This document shows, one piece after another, positions 10,216-21,520 of a stretch of 64,000 bases of DNA; position 1 is the first letter of the stretch; the number at the start of each line of letters is the position of its first letter. Source of the stretch: Embiotoca jacksoni (lineage: Eukaryota > Chordata > Actinopteri > Embiotocidae). The DNA lies in assembly GCA_022577435.1 (NCBI GenBank), contig JAKOON010000097.1:434001-498000 (forward strand), read 5' to 3'. The translations under genes were made by a program, and so were the position numbers. The notes beneath the pieces are model-generated. The model saw only the letters and a list, made by a program, of their open reading frames with translations, did not search any database and was not told the origin of the DNA.

Positions 10216-13080
10216 ATACTTTTCTTCTAGAAATTCCTTCTCTATGGTGTGTTATAAGGCTTTGATGATAATACATGTCACACAATCCTTACAATTTACG
10301 GCGTTACACAGATGCACACTAACAAATGTTCTCCATGAACTCATTAAGCCGCTGCTCCTGTCTTCATCATGTGTCTCACTGCCAGGATTGACCTCTGTCA
10401 TATCATCTGATGCCCTCGGCAGCTGACGCTCGTAAAGGCCACCGAAGCATGCCAGCCATGCCATCACTGGCCTTTGTACGTGTCCCAACACTCCCCGAAT
10501 ATTCTCCGACTGGATGACATCCCACGAATGCCTTTGTTTCAGATGGTGTAGAAGGTGTGACAGGTAAATGTGCCATCTGACCGAACTCATCTCGTTTAAT
10601 TAAAATAAATCTCAATTCTTCTTTTTAAACTCTCCGCTGTTGCATATAATTGTGCATAAGGGGATCATTTCCATGCCACACTCAAGTTGTCTTACATTCT
10701 GTTAACTTGCTTTACTCTACTTGGAATCTGGAGGAAACCTCTGATCTTTTGGTGTCACTGGAAAGTAAAATAAAGATCTAACAGGGCAGTGACTTTGTGG
10801 AAGCAAAAAGATTTTGGTCAGCACACCAAAAATAACTTCATATTAAGGCATTTGTAACAGCTGTGTATGACCTGGCATTTAAACCTCACTTTACCACAAG
10901 TCCTCCCACAAAAATGTGATAGGTCAACAGAATCAATGCCCCTTTCATTCTGTGGAGCATAGCTATGTTTTACATCTCAGTGAAAGCAGTGCTTAACGTT
11001 CAGTTTAAAGTTATTCTAATCAGCATTTTTGTTTTAATAATGGATCAAATGTGTGTAATGTAAAATGGGTCACTTGTAGGGATTTATGCCCGTACTCCGC
11101 ATGTCCTTGTGGTTTTAAGGAGCAATTTAGTTTTTTCAGAGTGTGAATACTTAAATTAATCAGATGGACAGAGCAATGAATGAATGCTAGTTTGGCTCAA
11201 TGTCTGCTGGATGTGTTTTTGTAGACAACAGTTGGCGAGCACATCAGCCATATCAACTTTATTGGGTAATAATTGTTGTGTTTTCATTGTTCAAGTTTCA
11301 CATTTTGGACTTAAGGACAGTTATCTTGGGACAATGGAATAAAAACTTCTTCATTCCTGATATTAGTGACATTATTAGACTCACTAAAGACACTAAAAGT
11401 ATGTCTAGCTTTCATTTTGCTGTTACATATTTCAATGTCTTTACTATTTACAGTTTGTTTTACTATTTACAATATTTTTTACTATTTACTTTGGTGATTA
11501 AATAATTTTTTTCATGCTTTACACATGTATTGTAGATCCTACAAGTGTATCTTGCTTTGTAGTTTTTAAAGTCATTTAGTAGTTACCAGTAACTTTATAC
11601 CAAGTAGTAGTAATGGAAAAATATTAAGCATGATAAAAGAAATAGAAAATTAGACAAAATAAAAGAATAAGTATTATATACGAGATTAAAAAAAAAGTTA
11701 TTCTCATCTTGTCGAATAATTTGAATCACTGAATCTAAATTAAGAATTTGTTTAACTTCATTGAAAATTTACTATAATTTTCTTTCTCTTATGATTTAAA
11801 ACAACTGAGCTTCAGTGTTTGAGTTTTTTTTTTTTTTTTTTTTTAATCTATTCAGCAACTAATGATTCTTTAATAGTCAAAGTCAATCTCCTCAACGTTT
11901 GAGAGTCAGTGTGAAAACTGAAAAGTCTTTTGTGATGTTATCAGCGTCGTCTAACCTGTCTTTAATGACCTGCTGTTTTTTGATGTTTTTACTGTGGGAC
12001 CCATTTAACCACCACTGTGACCTTTACTCTTTCCTCCAGGGAACTTAATTGTATATCATTTGAAACAACAGGCCTTCTATTCAGCATACTTCTTTGAGGA
12101 TACGCCTGGTATATTCTTGTGCATTTCAACTTGTTTGCTGAAGCAGTAATGCAGGGCCCCTGCTGCTTCTCACCTTTATTGTAATGCGGGGCCGGGTTTA
12201 TAATCCAACTCTGGCCCGGGCCACTTCACACCTCAGTGAGCTCTGTGGCCTCCTACTGAGTTTGATGGGGACTTTTTACAGGACACACAGACTCACACAC
12301 ACACACACATACACACTAGACCTACACACCTGCCACCCAAACCAAATAACACCCCCTTCTCTCCTGCGCTGTTCTGTTGTACGATCTCTTTGTCTTGCAG
12401 GTGTCCGTTCGACGAGTCAAAAGGTGAACAAACAGAGAAACAGGGGCCAGTCATGGCGAACCATTATTCAGAGAAGTGATGTCAACAACGCTCTGACCTC
12501 AGAGGTCACCACTGGAGGACTATGGGCTTAATGGCCATCGAGGGAAAGATAAATATTCCAGACATTATTAAAGAGACTGATGGGCTTTCTATGACAAGTT
12601 GGGAGGTGGCGAGTGAGGGTGGAGCAGACCTGTATAGGATCAAAGCATTCCTTGTCAACTATTTGCCCAGCAAGCGCTCAGGGTGGGGACTTTGGTCATT
12701 AGAGCGGGATGCTTGGACAGCAGTGGGAGTCATTAGAGCATTTATAACAGTTCATCCCTCTTAAAAGAGCAGCCTCTAAAAATAGGAGCAAGTCAAACCT
12801 ATTCAGCCATAATAGAAATATTTGCTCTGTGGGAACTCAGCACCACCGTCAGATGTTCTGGGCAAAAGTGTCACGTTGGTAGAATTAATTAAAGCTTTTA
12901 GACATAACAAACCACATTTCATGCATCATCAGATAATTTGTGTGATGGACCCTCTTGTGGACAGAGAAATAAATGTTCTCATAGATCATCAATAAGGCTG
13001 GCAATAGAAAAAGAACTATAAAATGAAAATGGAAATCTTAAAATACACACACACTTCATATTTATGGAAAGTAAGTAGAT
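10216..13080. other. No recognisable gene
   Basis: Mostly AT-rich. A T-run lies at 11826-11844 and a CA run at 12296-12308. The part from about 12180 to 12770 is of higher complexity and includes a pyrimidine tract plus TTGCAG at about 12400, which resembles a splice acceptor, but no coding frame with an ending donor could be supported. Confidence 0.4.
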
Positions 13081-13084
13081 TTAC

Positions 13085-13215
13085 TTAAACCTGCAGTGCG
13101 GAACTTTTCTCTCCCCCTTCTGCTGGTGAGAGTTATTACAAAAACGCTGTGGACACATGCCAATGTAATAGGCGTTGTGGCATCTACTGTTAAGGCTGTG
13201 AAATGGTGAGTAAAT
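13085..13215. repeat. Fragment of a teleost interspersed repeat
   Basis: The text ACCTGCAGTGCGGAACTTTT ... CCCCCTTCTGCTGGTGAGAG ... AAAACGCTGTGGACACATGC matches a repeat I recall from many fish introns. It is truncated and has no coding content. Confidence 0.55.
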
Positions 13216-16200
13216 TGTTGATGAATGGTGAAATGAATCAAATAAAAAGGGAATGCAAGACCCACAAATAAATTTGTTTCCCTGTCAGAATTTGATCCAA
13301 TTAGGTCAATAACATTTAGAAAGTCTAAAGGAGCTGTGTGATTGAATTATTATATCCCCATTTAAGTTAGCATAGGGCTAAACTGGAAATTAGCTGCTCA
13401 GCTGGCTAAAGTCCTCTCATGCTCTGTAAAATACAAAGAGATTTATCTGGCAGAGATAGGTTTAATCAACATTGTTTGAACTCATTTAGCAAGGGTTTTT
13501 AATGTAATGAACGTTCATTCATATGTAAAAGTGCTGTATAGTTTTGAAGTACTTGACTCAGTAATTTTGATTTTATGTTTCTATGGATTTTATAGGGAAA
13601 ACTTGTCTTTTTACTCCACTAAAACTATTTGACAGTTGATTTACTTTTCAGAATAAGACATTACAACTATTAAAGTACATTCATACGTTTAAAAAAAAAA
13701 AAAAACTCAATATATGCAATAAAAACCCTCAGTCAATATTTTTCTTGTTGTCATTACATCCCATGTAAAGACCCCAAACCAACAATTTATTAACCATTTC
13801 TGTGACCGTGTCAGTTTCACAGATCTTTATTGTTGCCCAAAAATGATTAAGACCACATCAGTGAGCCCTGCAGATGTCTTTGGATGAAGGTAACGTAGGT
13901 ATCAGGATTTTAAAGTTCGATGTGCAGTGCATACTTTTAATATCACTGTGTCACAATCACCAGCTGTGAGGTGAACTCTGTGAGTGTGTCAAACCAGCAG
14001 CCAGAAGTTATTTTAATACACATAAAGGATATATGCTGTCACCAACATTAAGGGGGAGACTTTCTTTGGGTTCCAACATATTTGAAATAAGGATCTTCCT
14101 CCCTGACACATTAAATATACTTAGATTTGTGGAGTTGTCTGTGACACCCTCTCCTCACACAGCCCTCCCCTCTTCTCTGGCTGTGTCTCACCCTGTGCTG
14201 CCTTTCTGTACTAGAGGGTTTGGAATAGCTGTGTGAAATAGTGACAGCTGTGAGGGAGTTCAAGTCTGGGGCAGAACGACACCGAACCACACCCAGCACC
14301 CAGCACCCAAGCACACTGGAGCGGTGTCAAGGCCAAGGATCCACAACAGGTGCCCGCTGAGCTTGGATTTGCATGCATTCAGACAGTAGCAGGCACGGGG
14401 CGCTGCCATGGTGAGCTTCGGCAGCTACACTGGTGTCACTGTAGGCTGTGATCATTAACACTGACTTTTTAAGACCCTCTCTGCCCCCCGAAACGCCTAA
14501 ATTATCGCCATCGCATCCCCATCCTTTTTCATTTGTGCCCTGCGTGGAGCTGTGCCAGTATTCAGAGACGTGAACTCAGGGTACACAGGTGGCTAAAAGG
14601 CACGCAGAGCGTCTTGTGCACCCCTCCCTGGGGGAGTGTGAGGTGTGCAAAGGGGAACGTATCATATAGTACGTTATGGCAGTGCATAGCAAAGGAGCTA
14701 ATAATATGATTCAGTGCTATTATAGTCATCCTGTCATCATGGCTATGTAATGTGAGGATGGAATGAAAAACATTCAAGCAACATGAAGCTCTTATGTTCT
14801 GCCTCATGTTTTGTTAATTTTATACACTGTTCCTGAAAAAAAAAGAAAAAACGTGTGTATTTCAGCTGTATTCTTAATGCTCTGATGACAACCGCAAACT
14901 TATCATACAGAGTTGTGATAATTTAGCCAGTTTGTAGTTTTAACTACATTTTCTACTTGTGCTTTTCTGCTAAAATATGCAGGACGTCTACTAGTAGTAT
15001 GAGTATTTTTACACTGTTTGGTACTTCTAAATACTTCTTCCACCATTGTCCATTTGCTTTTGACCAGCAAATTCCCAAACTATAAAAATAATCACACAAT
15101 GTATAATATATTTATTGCCACTTTTATAGAATACAAATTTTATTTCTATGAAAAATGGTGTCTCTCAAATGAGACATCATTAAATAGTTTTAATTATCTG
15201 TTTGGTTCTTATTTATTTGTGTTCATGTCTGCATTTTTACACAAAATATCTGTTATTTTTCCATATATGACTTGAAGTGTACATGAATAAACTCAGTTAC
15301 AACAGGGTTGGACCTTTAAAGTCAGATTTTCTTTTAAGCACACACCGCCCTCTGCTGTTCAGATGATGCAATTACAAACTCAAAACAACAATATTAGATT
15401 TCAGTGACGACGGAACGTAATTGTGTAACTTGTGACTTAGATTACAGACCAACATTTCAATGTAAAATTACAATATTTTGCAACGTAACTTTATTAAGAT
15501 TGAAGTCATTATTTTCATGAAAAACAAATGTGTTTAATGACGTCTTTTGCGCATTTTGTTATAAAAATCAGTCATGCCATTTCATAATCATAACTTTTTG
15601 GAGACAGCAGACAAGAGACAGAGACCAAATCATTCTACTTTGAAAACTAGGTAGCTGTCAGTCGGCCATGTACAGCCGCGAACTTGAGATTCCTGAAATA
15701 AGGAAGTGGCCCACTTTCGTCCAGGACCGCAGAGGTGAGGGAGTGGCCACCTGCAACCCTCTGCTCATTAACAGTGCGAGAGACCAAAGTGGCAGGCCTG
15801 GACTCTCCAGGAGGAATTACGGTTGGTTTTTTTTTCTTCTTCCCCCCCCCGTCAAGCTTTTCTTCTCGGAGGAGTTCAGTTAGAATCAGGTAAGATGAAC
15901 TCACGTTTGTGTTTCTGTCAGCGCACGGATCTTCAGCTCCTGCTCAGGTGATTTCAATAAGTCATTACAACCACTACAAGTGTCGGCGACGGCCCCACGT
16001 GTAAAGAGGTAATTGAAATAAACAGATTGGCCTGCTTTTAAACAGTTACCTTTTTTTTTTTTTTCTTTTTTAAAAAGTCCGTATTTTCGGCATTCAGTTG
16101 ACCATAATCAACATTACACTTTGTAAACGATTACAACATCGTCAATGTGATTAGAGCGACGTGTGAAACTGGGGCTTTGAAGCTTTTGCAAAGTGTATTT

Positions 16201-17029
16201 CCAAAACTGATTTTTTTTAATTTTTTTTTAATGGCACAGTGTAAAGTAGTGAGTGCCGTTTTCTCCCGGAGAGAGCGAACTTTGTTCATTATCAGAGCAT
16301 GTCTGTGCAGGTGAAGCGGCAGCCAGCCGCATTCCAGTGCCTGGGGGTCATGACGGCGCAATGTGCAGACCCTTCAGCTCAGCCCTGTTTAGAGAGCAGG
16401 CCTGTCTGAAAGCCTGCCTGTGTGGAGAAGCACCCAGCAGGAAAACAGGCTTTACAGTAACATCTGTACTTTTATCATGTGTATATACTGTACTTTTTAA
16501 AAAAAAAAAAAAAAAGAGAAGTAACTACTTTCATGCTTGTTAAATCAATTGTGTGTCAGCAATGCTCTACATTTCCAGCTAATATTGAACCGTAACACTT
16601 TTATATATATATTTATATATATATATATCAAAAACCTTCTCTTAAAGTACCTATTGAAGAAAAAAATAAAATGGAAAATGCGGTAAAGACACTTGGGAGT
16701 TTTCCTTATCATGTCAATCCCAGGATAGAAACACCATGTGATGATACTTCTGGATGTTAACAGTCAGGACTGCATGTCGCCCTGATTTTGACAAAGTGTC
16801 TTTCATTGCACCACTGTGCACTTTACGTCAGCTGTCAAAGGCTGTAACCTGAACGACATGCATTTGGAAATAACCCTCCAGCACGTATCTCTTCCCCACA
16901 TATAAACAAAAAAAATATTTGTACGTAATAGTGACTAAGATGCACACTGAGCAGGACATTTTACAGGTAAAAGCTGTAAAAGATTGAACTTTGTTTATGT
17001 GACTTACAGGACTGTAACTATGATTCATT
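13216..17029. other. No recognisable gene; one CTCF-like motif
   Basis: No gene is supported. At 15345-15358, on the - strand, ACAGCAGAGGGCGG fits the CTCF core consensus at 13 of 14 positions. An open stretch at 15668-15883 (+) contains two donor-like sites, GAGGTGAGG at about 15734 and AATCAG|GTAAGA at 15889/15890. It reads into T and C homopolymers and resembles no family I know, so I treat it as unproven. Confidence 0.4.
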
Positions 17030-17035
17030 GTATTT

Positions 17036-17290
17036 CTGATTTTTTTTAAATATTTAATCAATGAGTCATTTTGTCCATTTTAAATGTCAACAAATTGGAA
17101 GAAAATAACCAAAAAAACTCAAAATGATATCTTTTAAATAACTTCAACTTATCTTTTTATTCTCTTTTATAAAGCAGAAAATATTCCCACTTTATAAGCT
17201 TGAACTACAGCATGTTTCATATTTAAATAACTATCAAAATGTTTTTCTTGCAACCGACTAATTAATTAATTAACTAATCTTTGCAGACAC
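17036..17290 (-). repeat. Teleost interspersed repeat, 'AATCGATTA' family, reverse copy
   Basis: A decayed copy of the same family seen more clearly at 18400-18700 and 40480-40680. It keeps the wording around 'cattttaaatgtc', 'tttttcttgcaaccgactaattaa' and the closing 'ttgcag'. No open reading frame. Confidence 0.5.
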
Positions 17291-18399
17291 ACCAACACAT
17301 GTAAGGTGGATATTTAGATGTCGGTCCGACTAAGTATTGGGAACTTTCCAAATAGAATGAAGGTAATCAGCAGCAAATCTTTAGCTGTTTTCAGAAAAGA
17401 ACTCGTTGATGAGTTAACAAAAAAAAAGCCACTTCCTTATGTATGTTATAGGTGGTTGTAATTATTCCTCGATCTTTTTTTTTTTTCCAAGTCTTTCTAT
17501 GAACAGTAGCTTCCTCTTTTCTCAACTGCATCCTTGTTTCCAGTTGTTGCCTCTCTACCAGTCGCTGTGGAATTTCATCCTCATTTGTCATCCTGAATCA
17601 GATGTTGTCATTCGCCCTCTGACATCCCACCCGCAGATACCGTATAAAACAACTGGCCGCAGAAAGACGGCAGTAATATACAGGTGTAACTCCTGAAACA
17701 GACTCGCGTTGGAGTGATGAATATTCCTATCTATTGTCCCACCGAGGCCTCTGTTGTGGCGGAGTTAGTTTTCTCCACCTATTTCTCAATTTGTGAAAGG
17801 GAAAAACAAAAACAAAACAAAAAAGAATCTCCCTCGGGAACCGTTGTTACCATAACAACTCAAGTGCCAGCATGACAGTGTGTGAGCGAAAACAACACTG
17901 CATGCCTTGCAAGTGTCGCTTTTGTTCTTTTATGAAACGAAACTGGAGTGTTTTTACAAACAAGCAGAAAAAAAACGACTTCATGGCTGTCTGTGATTTT
18001 AATGAGGGGATTTTTTTTTTGTAACTTTTTTTATTTTGCATTTCATTGTTCAGACTTAATATTTGTTAGCCTTTTATTTCGTTGTTTCACCACTGTAGAT
18101 TCTCTTGCTTGGAAAGTGAGGCGAGGGGTGTTGATTTTGTTGCAAATCTGCAACTTCACCAGGAACACTTCTCTGAGTCAACACAGTATTTTGAGTTTCA
18201 ATATGGCCTGTTGTGATACTTACTTTGAGGAATATGAACCAAAGTAATTTATTATATTGAAGAAATAAGGCACATGTCTCAAATGATAAATGTTGTATAA
18301 ACACAAGTTTTTACATCTCCAACTGCAGTCTGAACCTGGCAAAAGTCAGATTTAAATCTACAGAATGAGTAAGCAAGACTACACATCTCGCCAGACATT

Positions 18400-18700
18400 T
18401 GGTGCAAGGCTGCAATTAACGATTATTTTAATCATTGATTAATCTACCAAATGTCAGAGAAGAGTGAAAATTGTCCATCACAATCACTCGAAGCCCAGAA
18501 CATTTTGTTTTTCTGACCATCAGCTGAAATGTAGAGGAGGTTTAGTTTACAATTACATCAGATAAAGAGAAGCAGCAAACCTGCACAGTTACGAAGACAT
18601 AAAGAGGACATGTTTGATATTTTAGCTCGACAAATGATTCAATGAATATCTAAATATTCGGTCAGCTGATGAATTGTTTCATCTGTGGCTGCATGGTTTT
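18400..18700 (+). repeat. Teleost interspersed repeat, 'AATCGATTA' family
   Basis: It begins with GGCTGCAATTAACGATTATTTTAATCATTGATTAATCT and continues through AAATGTCAGAGAA, GAAGCCCA, TTTAGTTTACAAT and AAAGAGAAGCAGCAAA, each in the order found in a very common percomorph repeat. The strand is given as the direction starting with the CTGCAA end. Confidence 0.7.
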
Positions 18701-20249
18701 TTTTTTTGTTGTTTTTTTTAACCCTACTGCAGGAATACTGTAGTTTTCTTGGTTTTTAAAAGCAGTGTTCATGTTTGGTACTCGGCTCTGTTTAGACCAG
18801 AACCTGCTGATCTCTGTGCCTCATTGTTCTGGGTTTTAACGTTTAAGTGTCACAAACTTAAACTAGACAAAAATTGAGTCTCACTCACTTGTTAACTGAA
18901 CTACACTGGAGGTCACAGGAATTCAGCAGAGACACAGAAAACATGGTCAGGTTTTCACCAGTCAGCCTCATTTAGACCACAGCTTTTCTTTCCTTGCCTC
19001 CCCTTCGTCTCATCTCTGTTTATGTTTTACATAATTGATATTTTCAGTTCAAGCCTTACATTAGCAACTCGTCATTCATCGTTTTCTCTCTTGGAGACAT
19101 GCAAACTATTTTGGCACAGGAGGTTTTGTCACGTCGTCTGAGCATTCGTAGCTGTAGGTAAGGATGCATACAAGTCATTAGGTTTACTGATTGTTTCTGC
19201 CACTGGAGCCGAGGAATGTATTTGTACATCAGATCCTCCGCATGCTTTAAATCCATGGATGTTTTTTTTTTTTCTTCTTAGAAGTCATTTTAAACTTCAC
19301 CGTCTCTCCTGAAACCCCTCTGTCAGGCCGCCCACACCCAGGTGGTGGTGCAACATACCGCCCATGCTTCATACTTGTCTTCTCTCTCCTTTTTTTTTTT
19401 TTTTTTTTCCCCCCTTTCTCTCTATCTCGCTGCACACACGGCCCTGCTGGGGAATTCATGGCCTCAGGCTAACAAAACACGACCTAACAGCGGCGGAAAG
19501 CCGTGAGAGGAACTAACACAACTCGGCTCCCTCGCAGCTCACAGCATGGAGCTTCAGTTATGAGGAAACGCGTTGTGACAGTTGAAAGGCATTTGTCTGA
19601 TGGGCAGTATTGTGAGGTGGGTGACTGGTTGATATCTCAGCCACAGAGCGTGTGTTGACAAGATTGTTTTTAAGTATTTAGCCTGCTCATATTCTGTTTG
19701 CTGAGTCAACATGCCCTCGTTTCTTTTGCTTGACTGGGAAGTATCTTAAGTTTAGAGAAGCTCTGAATATATTTTTCAGGTGTTTTTTTTTTTTTTTTAA
19801 TTTATTTATCGTTTGGTTGCTGCCTCTCTTAATGTCATGTAACCTGAAAATTCAATCAAAATGTCTGCAGGGTTTAGCGTTTCTAACTAGTGAATATACT
19901 GACTTGACTTTTACAGTGTATGGTTGTGGCTTTGTTTGTATTCCTGTGCGCTAAAGTTTTTACAATCTCAGAGTCCCGAGCCGTCAACCATGTTGGTTTA
20001 AATCAAATGGTCGGAGCGGTTGCTGGGGTCCATTTCTTCACAGAGGACAGTTTGACATTTCGAAACACGCTTTGTTTTCTGAGCGTTGAATGTGAAGATT
20101 AATACCACTCTCATGTCTGCATGCAAAGTAAAAAAAAGTGGGGCCAGGAGACAGTTAGCGCAGCACAAAGACTGGAAACAGTCTCCAGGAAGTCACTGCT
20201 GTCGACCAAGAGAGAGTGCAGTACATAGTCCACTGTAATATCACAAATG
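18701..20249. other. No recognisable gene
   Basis: T-runs at about 19261, 19390 and 19782, and otherwise unremarkable AT-rich sequence. No exon is supported. Confidence 0.45.
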
Positions 20250-20665
20250 TATATGGCAGCTTGCTTGGAGTTAACGGGTGGCATTTAAAAAAAAAACCTC
20301 TTAGTGCACAAGGAAATCGATTCTCCGATCTGTTGAAACAAAACTTTTTGGCCAGAACTTGCAGCACTATGTCTGGCAAACACCAGGCACTTTTCATCTT
20401 CTGGCTAATACCATCCCTACAGTGAAGCGTGGTGGTAGTATCATGTTATGAGGTTGCTTCTCAGCGGCATGGACAAGGAGACTGGACAGACTTGTAGGAC
20501 GGATGAATAAAGCCAAAAACTGAGAGCTGAGCCGACCTGAGACTGTGGTTCAGTTCACCTTTCAGCCCGACAAGAACCCGAAGCATTCCGCCTATTTATC
20601 CATTTAAATCCACAACACAATAAAGAGTGCTGAAACTGAAGGTGTCGAAATACTTTCTGAAGTGA
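20250..20665 (+). mobile_element. Tc1-family DNA transposon relic (transposase C-terminal part)
   Basis: Translation around 20370-20480 gives QTPGT, LANTIPTVK and GGSIML*GCFSA, the signature order of a Tc1 transposase. A stop codon stands where the family has tryptophan. Further on, FQPDKNPKHS replaces the usual FQxDNDPKHT acidic motif. The 5' flank (GGCAGCTTGCTTGGAGTT) and the 3' close (GGTGTCGAAATACTTTCTGA) also fit Tc1 elements of fish. The stop, frameshifts, the missing N-terminal half and missing terminal inverted repeats show it is dead. Confidence 0.88.
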
Positions 20666-21471
20666 TGGGTTTTTTAAACAAACCAGATATAACGTGTATG
20701 TTTGTGTTTTACAGGTGCCAGTTGGCAGAATTTGATAGCATACCTTCGGACTAGGATTGGGCTAGCCGTTTCCCTCCCGTCTCTCGGCAGTAAAGCGAGT
20801 AAGAGTATTTCCCAGAATGTTGAATTGTACCTGTGGGAAAGAGGAGCTGCTTCCCTGCTGTTTTGAAATCTTTTCTCCTCACTTACACATCTAGAACAAA
20901 TCAAAACGGGTTACATAACGGCCGGAGGTAAGAAGCTGCCACATGGATTGGCTAGTCATCACTGAGTCATTCACTGTACTTTGTCTTCAGATGGTTTGTA
21001 GTGTTTATGTCTTGGTTTGCAAGGTTTTTTTTTTTTCTGTAAACAGGTATTTTGCCGCTGGTTGGCCATTTTGCATTTTCAACATTTATGTAATGAAACG
21101 CAAGTTGTATTTGGCTTGAGAGAGAAGTCTTGGTTTTTCTGGCAGATGATACAAGTCTCTTCACTTTCACAATTTTTTCTGATGAATCACACAGGCTCTC
21201 ACTTGAAATCACAGTTTGGAAGGAATGTAAGCAGCAGATCTGAGGATTAAATGATGTGAATCATAGTGACCACGTGATACAAGATCACAGCCAGAATGTG
21301 AGGCATATCACGACTGTAGTACTACGATGAAGCAAGTCACAGAACAAAGTGTACCCTTGTGTTGAAATATGCAGAATCCACTTTGAAGGTCTTCTTTATC
21401 CTGGACTGCAGACCTGAAACCCAGCACCATTTATATAAAAGAAATGTATTTTTCCTTTGTCTGTTGAAAAG

Positions 21472-21520
21472 ATGATGTGGATATGATGACGCCAACCCAG
21501 CCTTGAGGATGTACGAGGTG
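21472..21520 (+). promoter_or_regulatory. ptk2b: ptk2b leader with short upstream ORFs
   Basis: The first coding exon follows a good acceptor (TTTTTCCTTTGTCTGTTGAAAAG, AG at 21470-21471). Between it and the chosen start lie ATGs at 21472, 21475, 21483 and 21486. They give two overlapping tiny ORFs, ending at 21486 and 21506. The second stops two bases before the in-frame ATG at 21509. Such uORFs usually lower translation of the main frame. This depends on the acceptor being the one used. Confidence 0.5.

Noticed and set aside
15668..15883. Open frame beginning MYSRELEIPEIRKWPTF on the + strand
   Set aside because: It runs into T and C homopolymers, resembles no protein family I know, and the text looks like a diverged interspersed repeat. 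There is no acceptor or partner exon.
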